Positions 51,395 to 61,723 are shown, counted from the first letter of the stretch. The stretch: 64,000 nt of DNA from Micromonospora carbonacea (GCF_014205165.1 NZ_JACHMZ010000001.1:5438501-5502500), one strand, 5' to 3'. The notes: generated by a model from the letters alone, not told the origin. A program made the numbers and translations.

Positions 51395-52783
51395 TTAGGC
51401 GGTCCGCGCGCGTTCGGCGCGGGCCGCGCCGCGACGGACCAGCACGGCCACCGCGACCGTGGCGGCCAGCGCCGCCCCGGCCATCGCCCAGAGCACCGTA
51501 CGCAGCCCCGAGGTGAAGCCCGGGTCGGCGAGCCGGCCGGCGGTGGTGCTGGCCAGCACCGCCCCGACCACCGCGATGGCGATCGTCTCGCTGGCCAGCC
51601 GGGCGGTGTTGATCATTCCGGCGCCGGTGGCCGCCCGCCCCGGCTCGACGCTGCCGATCGCGATCGCGTCCAGCAGCCCGATCGACAGGCCGATGCCCAC
51701 GCCGATCGTCAGCAGCGGCCCGGCCAGCGACGCGGTGCCGCTGCCCGGGGCGATGACGGTGGCCCAGGCCGCCCCGACCGCGACCAGCGCCACGGAGCAC
51801 ACGATGACCGCCGGGGCCGGCACCAGCCGGGTCAGCGCGCCGCTGAGCAGGGGCAGCGCCAGGGTCGGCGCGGTGAGCAGGATCAGCGTGCCGCCGGCCG
51901 CCCCGGGGCTCAGCCCGACGACGGTGGTCAGGTAGGACGGCAGGTAGACCAGCAGCGGCACCAGCACCGCGACGATCGTGGCCGCCGCCAGGCAGACGCC
52001 GACGAAGCGGGGGTTCGCCAGCAGGGCCAGGTCGAACATCGGCGCGGCGCGGCGGCGCTCCACCCGCACGAAGAGCACCAGCAGGGCGACCGCCGCGCCG
52101 AAGGCCGCCACGATCACCGGGGCGGACCAGCCGAACTCGGGGCCCTGCACGAAGCCGAAGATGAGCAGCAGCAGCGCGGCCGTGAACGACACGGTGCCGG
52201 GCCAGTCGACCCGCCCGGCGTGCGGCTGGCGGGACTCCGGCAGCAGCGGCACGAGGCCGAGGACCGCGCAGGCGACAAGCGCGGGGACGACGAACACGGC
52301 CCGCCAGCCGAACGCCTCGATCAGCAGCCCCGCGATCGACGGGCCGAACGCGAGGCCCGCGCCGATGGCCGTGCCGAACAGGCTGAACGCGCGGGCCTGC
52401 CCCGCCCCCTGGAACGCGCCGGCCAGCAGGGCGGCGGCGCTGGTCGCGGCGGCGGCCGCGCCGATGCCGGCGAGCACCCGGGCCGCGTTGAGCAGCACGA
52501 TGTCGTCGACGAACGCGCCGGCCAGCCCGGCGACGGCGAAGACCGCCAGGCCGGTGGCGTAGACGCGGCGGCGGCCGAGCAGGTCGGCGAGCGCGCCGGT
52601 GGCGAGCATGAAGCTGGCGAAGGTGGCGTTGTAGCCGTTCACCACCCACTGCACGCCGGCCAGCCCGGCGTCGAGGTCGCGGCCGATGTCGGGCAACGCG
52701 ACCGACGCGCCGGTCAGCGAGATCGGCAACGACATGGTGGACAGCAGGACGGCGACCAGCACGACGGCCGGATGGTTGCGCAC
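51395..52783 (-). CDS. MFS drug efflux transporter (DHA2, EmrB/QacA type)
   Basis: A 462-aa permease with about 14 membrane segments. The family motifs include LTGASVALPDIGRDL and QWVVNGYNATFASFMLATGALADLLGRRRVY (motif A) and the motif C-like GIGAAAAATSAAALLAG. It is expected to export hydrophobic drugs or metabolites using the proton gradient. GTG 52783 is chosen because GGGGAGA lies 4-5 nt upstream and homology starts there. It lies 11 bp before the nuclease gene on the same strand, so all three genes could share a transcript. Confidence 0.92.
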   Translation of the reverse strand: MRNHPAVVLVAVLLSTMSLPISLTGASVALPDIGRDLDAGLAGVQWVVNGYNATFASFMLATGALADLLGRRRVYATGLAVFAVAGLAGAFVDDIVLLNAARVLAGIGAAAAATSAAALLAGAFQGAGQARAFSLFGTAIGAGLAFGPSIAGLLIEAFGWRAVFVVPALVACAVLGLVPLLPESRQPHAGRVDWPGTVSFTAALLLLIFGFVQGPEFGWSAPVIVAAFGAAVALLVLFVRVERRRAAPMFDLALLANPRFVGVCLAAATIVAVLVPLLVYLPSYLTTVVGLSPGAAGGTLILLTAPTLALPLLSGALTRLVPAPAVIVCSVALVAVGAAWATVIAPGSGTASLAGPLLTIGVGIGLSIGLLDAIAIGSVEPGRAATGAGMINTARLASETIAIAVVGAVLASTTAGRLADPGFTSGLRTVLWAMAGAALAATVAVAVLVRRGAARAERARTA

Positions 52784-53010
52784 GCTTCTCCCCGTTCTTC
52801 GCGGCGGCCCCAGCCTAGGTGGCGCGGGCGGGGCGGCACCGGGTTCGGGGCGGAGATCACAGCGCATCGCCGCAGGCCGGAGGCGGTCGGGCTGGGCGGT
52901 ACGCGGGCGGGCGGGCGAGGGCTGCCCGGGCCGTCGTCGGGCAGGCGGCGGCCAGCGGTCAACCGGCGGCGGTTGCCGGTCGGATCAGCGGTCGGCGGCC
53001 CGGTCAGGGG

Positions 53011-53259
53011 TCAGCGGTCGGCGGAGCGGTTCCAGGGCGAGCGGGGCAGGGCGGTGCCGGCCAGCGGGCGGCGGGCGCGGCGGCGGGGCCGGCGACCCGG
53101 GGTGCAGGGCGGACGGGAGGCGGTGGGAGCGGGCACCTCCGGCACGGGGGCCCCGGGCACGGTCCCGGGCCGGAGGTCGGTCACGAGCCCCGGCTCGGTC
53201 ACGGGGTGGCCGCCGGTCAGGGGACGGCAGCCGATCAGCCAGCAGAGGAAACGGGCCAT
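53011..53259 (-). CDS. Possible small basic protein
   Basis: An 82-codon frame beginning MARFLCWLIGCRPLTGG, with a basic, Pro-rich remainder. It follows the zinc-ribbon gene by 7 bp on the same strand. There is no recognised family and no clear Shine-Dalgarno. The N-terminal MARFLC-type start is seen in small actinobacterial proteins, but coding status is uncertain. Confidence 0.3.
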   Translation of the reverse strand: MARFLCWLIGCRPLTGGHPVTEPGLVTDLRPGTVPGAPVPEVPAPTASRPPCTPGRRPRRRARRPLAGTALPRSPWNRSADR

Positions 53260-53266
53260 CGGCGGA

Positions 53267-53500
53267 TCAGCCGACCGGGAGGCGCGCGGCCTCGGCGGCG
53301 GAGATGTCGTACTGGGCGCCGCAGAAGGTGCACTGCTGGACGTGGCGGGTGCGGATCGGGATCAGCGGGACGAAGAAGAGGGTGAACTTCGTCGACCGGC
53401 GACTGATCACCTGGGCGGCGTGGTTGCCGCAGTTTCGGCACACCTGCTGCGTCACGCCCGACCGGTCGACCTTGGTGCGGAGCCCGAATATGAAGAACAT
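53267..53500 (-). CDS. Zinc-ribbon protein
   Basis: A 77-aa protein with two CxxC knuckles (Cys21/Cys24 in CRNCGN and Cys57/Cys60 in CTFCGA) flanking a hydrophobic hairpin (KFTLFFVPLIPI). This is the compact zinc-ribbon family common in actinobacteria. The opening MFFIFGLRTKV is typical. The role is unknown; nucleic-acid or protein binding is possible. Confidence 0.85.
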   Translation of the reverse strand: MFFIFGLRTKVDRSGVTQQVCRNCGNHAAQVISRRSTKFTLFFVPLIPIRTRHVQQCTFCGAQYDISAAEAARLPVG

Positions 53501-53623
53501 CGCCCCGCAGTACCCACTCTCGCCCGCTTCTGCACCTGCCGATACCTCAGGATCCGTCCACGCGCGGCAGATCCACGAGGGGGGACGGCCGCGCGGCCGT
53601 CCCCTCTCGTCGGCGCTCGCCGG

Positions 53624-54967
53624 TCAGGCCGACCAGTCCGGCCGCAGCGGGTAGCCGTTGACCCCGCGCGGGCCGTTGCGGGTGGCCAGCACCTGGTGGA
53701 GCTGGATCTCGTTGCGCTCGAACGCCAGCCGCGACCCCGCCATGTAGAGCCCCCACACCCGGGCGGTGCCCTGGCCGACCTCGGCCACGCACTCGTCCCA
53801 GTGCTCGACCAGGTTGCGGCACCAGCCGGCGAGGGTCAGCGCGTAGTGCTGGCGCAGGTTCTCCTCGTGGTGCACCTCCAGCCCCGCGTCGTGGATCTCG
53901 CTGATCAGCCGGCCCGGACCGGCCAGCTCCCCGTCGGGGAAGACGTACCTGTCGATGAACGCGCCGGAGCGGTGCGGGGCCCGGTTGTCGGCCCGGGTGA
54001 TGCAGTGGTTGAGCAGCCGCCCGCCGGGGCGCAGCCGGCCGCCGAGCGCCCGGAAGTAGGCCGGGTAGTTGCGCACCCCGATGTGCTCGGTCAGGCCGAT
54101 CGAGGAGATCACGTCGAACTGCTCGCGCGGGGCGTCCCGGTAGTCCAGGTGCCGCACCTCGGCCAGCTCCGACAGCCCCTCCCGCTCGATGGCCGCCTGC
54201 GCCCACTGCGCCTGCGCCCGGGACAGGGTCACGCCCAGCGCCTTCACGCCGTATTCCCGGGCCGCGTGCCGGACCATGCCGCCCCAGCCGCAGCCGACGT
54301 CGAGCAGCCGCATCCCCGGCTTCAGCCCGAGCTTGCCGGCGACCAGGTCGTACTTCGCCGCCTGGGCCTGCTCCAGCGTGTCGTCGGGGCTGCGGTACAC
54401 CGCGCACGTGTACGTCATCGAGGGCCCGAGCACCAGCTCGTAGAAGGCGTTCGACACGTCGTAGTGGTGGGAGATGGCGGTGCTGTCCCGGACGCGGGAG
54501 TGCCGCAGCCCGTTGACCACCCGCTTCCAGCGCGGCGCGGCCTCCTGCGGCGGGGGCGGCGGGGGCAGCAGCCGCTCCCAGCCCAGCCCGCGCACCAGGG
54601 CCAGCCCCTCGGCCAGCGACGGCGCGCGCAACTTCAGCTCGTCCTTGAGCACCCGCAGCGCCTCGTACGGGTCGCCGGGGTGCACGCCGCCCAGCTCCAG
54701 GTCGCCGCTGACGTAGGCCCGCGCCATGCCCAGGTCGCCCGGGGCGGTCAGCAGGTAGGACAGGCCCCGCTCGGAGCGGACGGCCAGGGTGATGTCGGCG
54801 TCGGCCGGGCCGACGGCGCTGCCGTCGTACCCCGTGATCCGGACCGGCAGGGCCCCGGCCGTGACGGCACGGACCACGTCGGCCACGGTCGGGGTCGCGC
54901 GCCGGCCCCCGGCCGGCGGGACGGACGGGACGTCGGCCGCCCCCTGTTCTCGGTCAATCAGGCTCAT
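53624..54967 (-). CDS. SAM-dependent fatty acyl methyltransferase (CFA synthase family)
   Basis: A 447-aa enzyme of the cyclopropane-fatty-acyl-phospholipid synthase family. The SAM site is LLDVGCGWGGM (221-231), with SHHYDVSNAFYELVLG upstream and the ISSIGLTEHIG and YVFPDGEL segments of the family. It probably transfers a methyl group to the double bond of a phospholipid-bound oleoyl chain, giving a 10-methylene intermediate, as TmsB/BfaA do. ATG 54967 overlaps the stop of the FAD enzyme by 4 bp (ATGA), so the two genes are coupled. 10-methyl branched acids are typical membrane lipids of many actinomycetes. Confidence 0.88.
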   Translation of the reverse strand: MSLIDREQGAADVPSVPPAGGRRATPTVADVVRAVTAGALPVRITGYDGSAVGPADADITLAVRSERGLSYLLTAPGDLGMARAYVSGDLELGGVHPGDPYEALRVLKDELKLRAPSLAEGLALVRGLGWERLLPPPPPPQEAAPRWKRVVNGLRHSRVRDSTAISHHYDVSNAFYELVLGPSMTYTCAVYRSPDDTLEQAQAAKYDLVAGKLGLKPGMRLLDVGCGWGGMVRHAAREYGVKALGVTLSRAQAQWAQAAIEREGLSELAEVRHLDYRDAPREQFDVISSIGLTEHIGVRNYPAYFRALGGRLRPGGRLLNHCITRADNRAPHRSGAFIDRYVFPDGELAGPGRLISEIHDAGLEVHHEENLRQHYALTLAGWCRNLVEHWDECVAEVGQGTARVWGLYMAGSRLAFERNEIQLHQVLATRNGPRGVNGYPLRPDWSA

Positions 54968-56361
54968 TTTCGCGCTACCGCCTTCTCGTAAAGTCCGGTG
55001 AGCCGGTGGTCCGGGTCGTAACGGTCCTTCACCGCGCGCCAGGTGTCCCCGCCGTAGAGCCGGTCGAACGCCTCGCGGTCGTAGTACGCGTCCGAGTAGA
55101 GCGACTTGTGGCCGCCCGCGTCGGACACCGCGCGCTCGACCAGCCGGTTGACGTCGCCGTCGGCGGCGCCCCCGGTGATCGGCACGGTCCCCCAGAAGCC
55201 GATGTTGACGTAGTTCTGGCCGGGCCGCAGCGGATATAGCGGCCAGGCCCGCGCGGAGCCGGGGCCGGCGGGCTCGCGCAGCCGCAGCGGGCAGAGCCAG
55301 ACCGGGGACATCCGCACCTCGCGGGCGAACCAGCGCAGGAAGCCGGCGGTGCCCTCCAGGGGGATCTCCACGTCCTGCACCACCCGCTCGCGGGCCGGCT
55401 GGCCGCGCAGCCGGTCGATGCGGGCCGCCACCTGGTGCCGGTGTTCCAGCCGGACGAGCCGGTGGTAGACGTCGCTGCGCCGCAACCGTGCCGGCCAGAG
55501 CCTCCGCACGACCGGGTGCTGCGCGCCGAACGCCGCCGAGCACCAGAACCAGTCGGTGTCCCAGCGCCACAGGTAGTCGTGGGTGGTCAGCCAGTCGCGG
55601 GTGCGCCGGGGCAGCGAACGATAGTAGATGCCCTGGCCGGTGTAGTCGCTCACCTGCGGCGCGTCGTCGGTGAAGGTCGCCAGCACGAGGTACGCCTCGC
55701 CGGGGCTGAACATCACCCCGTCCATCGCGTCGACCGGCTCGCCGGCCCAGGAGCCGGTGGCGGTCACCTCGCCGATCGCCGCGGTCAGCGCGTCGAGGTC
55801 GGTGAAGCGGACGTTGCGCAGGGCCACGTACGTGCGGACCGGGGCGAGCTCGATGCGCAGCCGGGTGGCGTAGCCGAGGCTGCCCAGCGAGTTGGGGAAG
55901 GCCGCGAAGAGGTCGGCGTGCTCCCCGTCGGGCCGGGCGGTGACGATCTCGCCCGCGCCGGTGAGGACGTCCAGCTCCAAGACGGACTCGTGCGGCAGGC
56001 CGTGGCGGAACGAGGTGGACTCGATGCCGAGCCCGGTGACCGCGCCGCCCAGGGTGATGGTGCGCAGCTGCGGCACCACCAGCGGCATCAGCCCGTGCGG
56101 CAGGGTCGCGGCGACCAGCCGCTCGTAGGTGCACATGCCCTGCACCTCGGCGGTGCGGGTGACCGGGTCGACGTCGATCACCCCGCCGAGGCCGCTGACG
56201 TCCAGGCCGGGGGCGCTCGGGGCGGATCTCGGGCGGAACAGGTTGGAGGTGCGTTTGGCCAGTCGGACGGTCTCGCCGGCAGGCACCGCGGCGTAGGACC
56301 GCCGCAGCAGGTCCACCGCTCCGTCGTGGTCAACACCATGATCCACACGACCCGCGCGCAT
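54964..56361 (-). CDS. FAD-binding oxidoreductase, probable 10-methylene acyl reductase
   Basis: A 465-aa FAD-binding (VAO/PCMH-type) oxidoreductase: VRLAKRTSNLFRPR near the start, the FAD-contact stretch LVVPQLRTITLGGAVTGLGI (about 94-113) and SNSLGSLGYATRL-like PNSLGSLGYATRLRIELA. C-terminally, the YDREAFDRLYGG and RYDPDHRLTGLYEK segments are typical. Next to the CFA-type methyltransferase it matches the TmsA/BfaB role, NADPH-dependent reduction of the 10-methylene to a 10-methyl group. ATG 56361 follows TACAGT by 6 nt (leaderless-like). Pathway assignment is inference from gene pairing plus family. Confidence 0.85.
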   Translation of the reverse strand: MRAGRVDHGVDHDGAVDLLRRSYAAVPAGETVRLAKRTSNLFRPRSAPSAPGLDVSGLGGVIDVDPVTRTAEVQGMCTYERLVAATLPHGLMPLVVPQLRTITLGGAVTGLGIESTSFRHGLPHESVLELDVLTGAGEIVTARPDGEHADLFAAFPNSLGSLGYATRLRIELAPVRTYVALRNVRFTDLDALTAAIGEVTATGSWAGEPVDAMDGVMFSPGEAYLVLATFTDDAPQVSDYTGQGIYYRSLPRRTRDWLTTHDYLWRWDTDWFWCSAAFGAQHPVVRRLWPARLRRSDVYHRLVRLEHRHQVAARIDRLRGQPARERVVQDVEIPLEGTAGFLRWFAREVRMSPVWLCPLRLREPAGPGSARAWPLYPLRPGQNYVNIGFWGTVPITGGAADGDVNRLVERAVSDAGGHKSLYSDAYYDREAFDRLYGGDTWRAVKDRYDPDHRLTGLYEKAVARK

Positions 56362-56462
56362 GAGATCACTGTACGCGCGAACGATCGTTCCGGTGGGACG
56401 TCCACGGTGGCCTTTACCACGTCACAGGCCCGCGCGGGCACCCGGTCCGCGTCCGCCCGCGC

Positions 56463-56468
56463 TAGCGT
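56463..56468 (+). promoter_or_regulatory. Leaderless -10 box of DUF427 gene
   Basis: TAGCGT is followed by 7 nt and ATG 56476. Confidence 0.45.
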
Positions 56469-56475
56469 GGGGCGT

Positions 56476-56760
<285 letters not shown>

Positions 56761-58071
56761 GCCGCCCCACGCCGACCCAGCAGCAGGGAGAGCCCGGCCG
56801 CGCCGATCGACAGCGCGCCCGCGACGTACCAGGCGACGGCGTAGTCGCCGAGCCGGTCGCGGACCAGCCCCGCCCCGGTCGCGGCGAGCGCCGCGCCGAA
56901 CTGGTGGGCGGCGAAGACCCAGCCGAAGACCACCGCGCCGGACGCGCCGAACCACTCCCGGCACAGGGCCACGGTCGGCGGCACGGTGGCCACCCAGTCC
57001 AGGCCGTAGAACACGACGAAGACCAGCATGCTCGGTTCGGCGGTGCCCGCGAAGAGGCTCGGCAGCACCAGCAGCGACGCGCCGCGCAGCGCGTAGTACG
57101 CCCCGAGGAGCAGCCGCGCGTCGAACCGGTCGGTGAGCCAGCCGGAGGCGATCGTGCCGACGATGTCGAAGAGCCCGACCAGGGCGAGCAGCCCGGCGGC
57201 GGTGGTCTCGGCCATGCCGTGGTCGTGCGCCGCCGGCACGAAGTGGGTGCCGACCAGCCCGTTGGTGGTCGCGCCGCAGATCGCGAAGCCGCCGGCCAGC
57301 AGCCAGAACGGCCGGGTCCGCGCGGCGGCGGCCAGCACGGACACGGCCCGCGCCCCGGCCCCGCCGGCCGGCGGCGCGGGCGCGACCACCTCCGTCGCGC
57401 CGTAGGCGGGCACGCCGAGATCCGCCGGGTGCTCCCGCAGCAGCCATCCCACCAGGGGTACGACCGCCAGCGCGGCCCCGGCCACGACGAGCGCCGCCGC
57501 GCGCCAGCCGTGGTCGCGCACGAGCACCGCGACCAGCGGGAGGAAGACGAGCTGGCCGGCGGCCCCGCCGGCGGTCAGCACCCCGGTCACCAGGCCCCGC
57601 CGCGCCACGAACCAGCGCCCGGTGACGGTCGCCACGAAGGCCAGCGCCATCGACCCGGTGCCCAGCCCGACCAGCACGCCCCAGCAGAGGACGAGCTGCC
57701 AGCTCGCCGTCATGAAGACCGTCAGCCCGCTGCCGAGGGCGACCAGCACCAGGGCGGCGGTCACCACCCGACGGATGCCGAAACGGTCCATCAGGGCGGC
57801 GGCGAAGGGTGCGGTGAGCCCGTAGAGCAGCAGGTTGACCGAGACGGCGGCGGAGACGGTGGCCAGCGGCCAGCCGAACTCGGCGTGCAGCGGGTGCAGC
57901 AGCACCGACGGGGTGGCGCGGAAGCCGGCCGCGCCGACCAGCGCGACGAAGGCGACGGCCGCCACGGCCCAGGCAGGGTGGAGACGACGGATGCGGGTCA
58001 CGCACCGAGTCTCGGGCCGCCGCCGCCCCGCGACGAGTGGCCGGAACGCCATGGTGCGCAATAATCGGGCC

Positions 58072-59046
58072 ATGACGTTCGTCCCGCACCGGGTCGCGGT
58101 GCTCGCCGTGGACCGGGTGGTCGGCCTCGACCTCGGCACCCCCGCCCAGGTCCTCGGCGCGGCCCGCACCCCCGACGGCGGCCCCCTCTACGCGGTGGAC
58201 ACCTGCACGGCCGGTGGTCGCCCGGTCCGCAGCACCGCCGGCTTCCAGGTGCTGCCCGACCACGGGTTGGAGCTGGTCGCCGCCGCCGACACGGTGGTCG
58301 TGCCCGGGGTGCACGGCGGCGGGCCGATGACCGAGGGCACGGTGGAGCCGGCCGTCGCGGCGGCGCTGCGCGACGCCCACGCCCGGGGCGCCCGCGTCAT
58401 GTCGATCTGCACGGGCGCGTTCGTGCTCGCCGCCGCCGGCCTGCTCCACGGCCGGCGGGCCACCACCCACTGGGCGTACGCGGGCCTGTTCCGCCGGCTG
58501 CACCCCGCGATCGAACTGGACCCGGAGGTGCTCTTCATCGACTCCGGAGACGTGCTCACCTCCGCCGGGGTAGCCGCCGGGATCGACCTCTGCCTGCACG
58601 TCGTACGCACCGACCACGGCAGCGACGTGGCGAACCGGGCGGCCCGGCGCTGCGTGGTGCCGCCGTGGCGCGACGGCGGGCAGGCCCAGTACATCGAGCG
58701 CCCGGTGCCCCGGGACCCGGCCCACGGCACCGCCGCCACCCGAGAGTGGGCCCGGCAGCGGCTGCACGAGCCGGTGGCCCTGCGCGACCTGGCCGGGCAC
58801 GCCCGGATGAGCGTGCGCACCTTCACCCGGCACTTCCGCTCGGAGACCGGGCTCAGCCCGGCCCAGTGGCTGCTCCAGCAGCGCACCGACCACGCCCGGC
58901 TGCTGCTGGAGACGACGGACCTCAGCGTCGAGCAGGTGGCCCGCCGGTCCGGCTTCGGCACCGCCACCGCGCTGCGGCAGCGACTGCACGGACGGGTCGG
59001 CGTCTCCCCGTCGGCGTACCGCAGGGCCTTCCGGGCCCGCGCCTGA
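58072..59046 (+). CDS. GlxA-type regulator (DJ-1/PfpI plus AraC HTH)
   Basis: A 324-aa regulator. The N-terminal DJ-1/PfpI-like domain (about 1-190) retains the nucleophile-elbow cysteine in MSICTGAFVLAAAGLL (about 106). The C-terminal AraC helix-turn-helix pair (about 225-322) includes LAGHARMSVRTFTRHFRSETG and VARRSGFGTATALRQRLHG. It probably senses a small molecule and controls the divergent MFS gene 70 bp away. ATG 58072 is the family start. Confidence 0.92.
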   Translation: MTFVPHRVAVLAVDRVVGLDLGTPAQVLGAARTPDGGPLYAVDTCTAGGRPVRSTAGFQVLPDHGLELVAAADTVVVPGVHGGGPMTEGTVEPAVAAALRDAHARGARVMSICTGAFVLAAAGLLHGRRATTHWAYAGLFRRLHPAIELDPEVLFIDSGDVLTSAGVAAGIDLCLHVVRTDHGSDVANRAARRCVVPPWRDGGQAQYIERPVPRDPAHGTAATREWARQRLHEPVALRDLAGHARMSVRTFTRHFRSETGLSPAQWLLQQRTDHARLLLETTDLSVEQVARRSGFGTATALRQRLHGRVGVSPSAYRRAFRARA

Positions 59047-59134
59047 CCGGCCCTCTGGTTCCCTCTCGGCCCCGCCCGCCGGCCCACCTGGCCACCGCAC
59101 CACCGGCGGCCTGGCCACCGTCGCCGTCGCCGGG

Positions 59135-59683
59135 TCAGGCGCGGTGGGCGTGGAACTGCGGGCGTAGGGCCCGCAGCTGGGCCAGGTGCTTCGGCAGGTG
59201 GACCCGGGCGTGCAGGTCGAGGGTGCGGGCCCAGGGCAGCGTCTCGTCGACCCGCAGGTCGACGTCCTCGTGCAGCCTGGTCTCGACCGGCGTCTGCGCC
59301 GCCGGACCCAGCCGGTCGACGAGCGCGCAGAGCCGCCGGCTGGTCTCCCGCAGCCGGCCGGCCAGCCCGCCCAGCGCCGCCGACCCGCCCGGCACCGCCG
59401 AGCCGCCCGACGTCGGCGGGCCGGGGCCGGGCGCCTCGGGGCCGGCGTACTCGGCGACGAGGGCGTCGAGCTGCGGGCGGTGGATGGCGTCCAGGTCGTA
59501 GTACGCGACCGGGGAGCCGGCGAGCACCGCCTCGGTCGCCTCGATCATCAGCTCGTCGCTGGCCACCAGGTGCGCCACGATCTGCTCGGCGCTCAGCTCC
59601 CCGTCGCCGGGCGGCCCGAATCCGCCGGCCGCCACCTCGGCGAGCACCTCGTCGTACGCCCGCCGCAGAACCTCGCTGCCCAC
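59135..59683 (-). CDS. Hypothetical DinB-like helical protein
   Basis: A 182-aa mainly helical protein. EQIVAHLVASDELMIEATEAVLAG and LDLHARVHLPKHLAQLRALRP resemble the first and last helices of DinB/mycothiol-transferase-like four-helix bundles, with candidate metal-binding His residues. A Gly/Pro-rich loop (about 82-105) interrupts the middle. GTG 59683 is preferred over TTG 59695; both are in frame. Function unknown. Confidence 0.65.
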   Translation of the reverse strand: MGSEVLRRAYDEVLAEVAAGGFGPPGDGELSAEQIVAHLVASDELMIEATEAVLAGSPVAYYDLDAIHRPQLDALVAEYAGPEAPGPGPPTSGGSAVPGGSAALGGLAGRLRETSRRLCALVDRLGPAAQTPVETRLHEDVDLRVDETLPWARTLDLHARVHLPKHLAQLRALRPQFHAHRA

Positions 59684-59769
59684 CGTCCCAGTCAACCCCG
59701 GCGCCGGCCCGGCCGGGCGGCGCTACCGCGCCCGGGTCACCCGGACGGGACCGGGCCGCCGGCGGGCGT

Positions 59770-61722
59770 TCAGCGGCGGCCCCGGCGGGCGCGCAGGTAG
59801 TCGCTGACCACGTACTCGCCGAGGTCGCCGAGGTCGGGGGTGAACATCCGGCCCCGGGACCGGCGGGCCACCGCGTCGACGAAGCGGCGCAGGCCGGGAT
59901 CCTCGCCGAGCATGAACAGGTTGAGCATCGCGCCGGCCCGGGTCAGCCGGTCCACCTCCCGGATCGTCGCCGCGACCGTCTCCGGCAGCGGCGGCCAGTG
60001 GAAGTACGCCTCGCCGTCCTCGGGGTCGAGGTGGGCGGTGGGCTCGCCGTCGGTGACCACGAGGACCACCGGCTCCGCGCCCGGGTGCCGGCGCAGGTGC
60101 CGCCCCGCCAGCCGCAGCGCGTGCTGGAGGTTGGTGCCCTGCTCCAGGTCCGGTTCGACGGCCGCCAGCTCCGCCTGGGTCAGCGGCGCGGCCTGCCGGC
60201 CGAACCCGATGATCTGGAGGGCGTCCTGGGGGAACCTGGTCGCCATCAGGTGGGACAGGGCCAGGGCCGTCTGCTTCATCGGCCCCCACCGCCCCTGCGA
60301 GATCATCGAGTACGACAGGTCCACGCACAGCGCCACCGCCGCCGAGGCCCGGCGTTCGGTCTCCGCCACCTCGAAGTCCTCGGCGGCGAGCTGGACCGGC
60401 ACCGACGGCCCCGCCCGGCGGACCGCCCGGTGCAGGGTGCGCACCACGTCGATCGGCTGCTCGTCGCCGTACTCCCACTGCCGTGACGCCCCGCTGACCT
60501 CGCCGGCCGCGCCCGCCGTACGCAGGTCGTGCTGGCCACGCGGCCCGGCCGTCAGGTCGGCGAAGACCTGGCGCAGCGCGGTGCCGGCGAGCCGGCGCAG
60601 CGCCTTCGGGCTGAGCGTCAAGCCGTCGGCGTCCCGGGTCACCCAGCCCTGCCGGCGCAGCTCCCGCTCCAGCTCCCGCAGCCGGCGCACGTCGTCGGCG
60701 GCGTCGCGGCCCAGCGTGCGGGCCACCGCCTCGACGTCCACGTCGTCCAGGGTCGCGCCGGGGTGCTCCTGGTCCAGGGCGTCGAGCAACTCGTCCAGCT
60801 CGGCGATCTCGGCGAGCGCCCCGGCCGCCTCGCCGTAGCCGAGCGGCTGGTCGCCGCGCACCCGCTCGCCGCCGCCCCGGTGCAGGTCGGGGCGCAGCGC
60901 CCGCAGGTTCGCGTCGAGCGCGGCCAGCTCGCCGGCCAGCCGTTCGCCGAGGGACTCGCGCATCAGCCCGGCCAGCTCCTCGCGCTGCCGGTCCGACAGC
61001 GACCGCATCAGCCGCTCCCCGGCCGCCGCCCGCCGGGCCAGCACGTCGACCAGCTCGTCGACGTCCCTCGGCTGCTCCGGGAAGAACTCGCCGTGGCGGC
61101 GCATGAACTCGGCGAACGCGTCGGTGGTGTCCTCCGACCGGGCGTGCCGGGCCAGCAGCTCGTTGAGGTCGCGCATCATCTCCGCGAGCTGCCGCTGGAC
61201 CTGCGGGTCGCCGGCGGCCCGCGCCGCGTCGCGCAGGCCGGCGAAGCGCTGCTCCAGCACGTCGCCACGCAGCCCGTCGAGGATCCGCCGGTACGCCTGC
61301 CGGGCCTCGTCGCTCGCCCACTCGTAGCCCGCCAGCTCCCGCACGGCGCGGGCGGTGGACCGGGGCAGGTTGTCGAGCACCGCCTCGGCGAAGCGGGCCG
61401 CCTCGTCGTCGCGCCCGCGCAGCTCGTCCCGTTCGGCGGCGAGGGCCTGGTCGAGCAGCGCCCGGGCGCGGGTCACCGCCCCGTCGAGGTCGCCCCGGCG
61501 CAGCGCCTCGCGGCGCAGCCGCCGGGCCCGGGCGGCGAGGTCGTCGAGGCCGCCGCGCCCCTGCGGGCCGCGCCGCAGCAGGTCGCGCAGCGCCTCGCGG
61601 AGGCTGCCGCCGGCCAGCACCTCCGCGCCGACCGAGTCGACGGCGGCCCGCACGTCGTACGGCGGGGCGAGCGGGTCGGGGCCGCCGCGCCACTGGCCGT
61701 ACCGGAACCGGTTGCCGGCCAC
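59770..61722 (-). CDS. VWA domain protein (CoxE-like partner of MoxR ATPase)
   Basis: A 650-aa cytosolic protein. The long helical, Arg/Glu-rich N-terminal region (1-400) precedes a C-terminal von Willebrand factor A domain with MIDAS DLSYS (468-472) and later VVLVVTDGEPT. VWA proteins of this type work with MoxR AAA ATPases to remodel or insert cofactors into target complexes. GTG 61722 begins 1 bp after the ATPase stop (TGAGGTG), so the pair is an operon. The target protein is not evident nearby. Confidence 0.9.
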   Translation of the reverse strand: MAGNRFRYGQWRGGPDPLAPPYDVRAAVDSVGAEVLAGGSLREALRDLLRRGPQGRGGLDDLAARARRLRREALRRGDLDGAVTRARALLDQALAAERDELRGRDDEAARFAEAVLDNLPRSTARAVRELAGYEWASDEARQAYRRILDGLRGDVLEQRFAGLRDAARAAGDPQVQRQLAEMMRDLNELLARHARSEDTTDAFAEFMRRHGEFFPEQPRDVDELVDVLARRAAAGERLMRSLSDRQREELAGLMRESLGERLAGELAALDANLRALRPDLHRGGGERVRGDQPLGYGEAAGALAEIAELDELLDALDQEHPGATLDDVDVEAVARTLGRDAADDVRRLRELERELRRQGWVTRDADGLTLSPKALRRLAGTALRQVFADLTAGPRGQHDLRTAGAAGEVSGASRQWEYGDEQPIDVVRTLHRAVRRAGPSVPVQLAAEDFEVAETERRASAAVALCVDLSYSMISQGRWGPMKQTALALSHLMATRFPQDALQIIGFGRQAAPLTQAELAAVEPDLEQGTNLQHALRLAGRHLRRHPGAEPVVLVVTDGEPTAHLDPEDGEAYFHWPPLPETVAATIREVDRLTRAGAMLNLFMLGEDPGLRRFVDAVARRSRGRMFTPDLGDLGEYVVSDYLRARRGRR

Positions 61723-61723
61723 C

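Noticed and set aside
52220..54991. 923-codon plus-strand frame opposite the MFS and methyltransferase genes
   Set aside because: Spans several recognised minus-strand genes; high-GC artefact.
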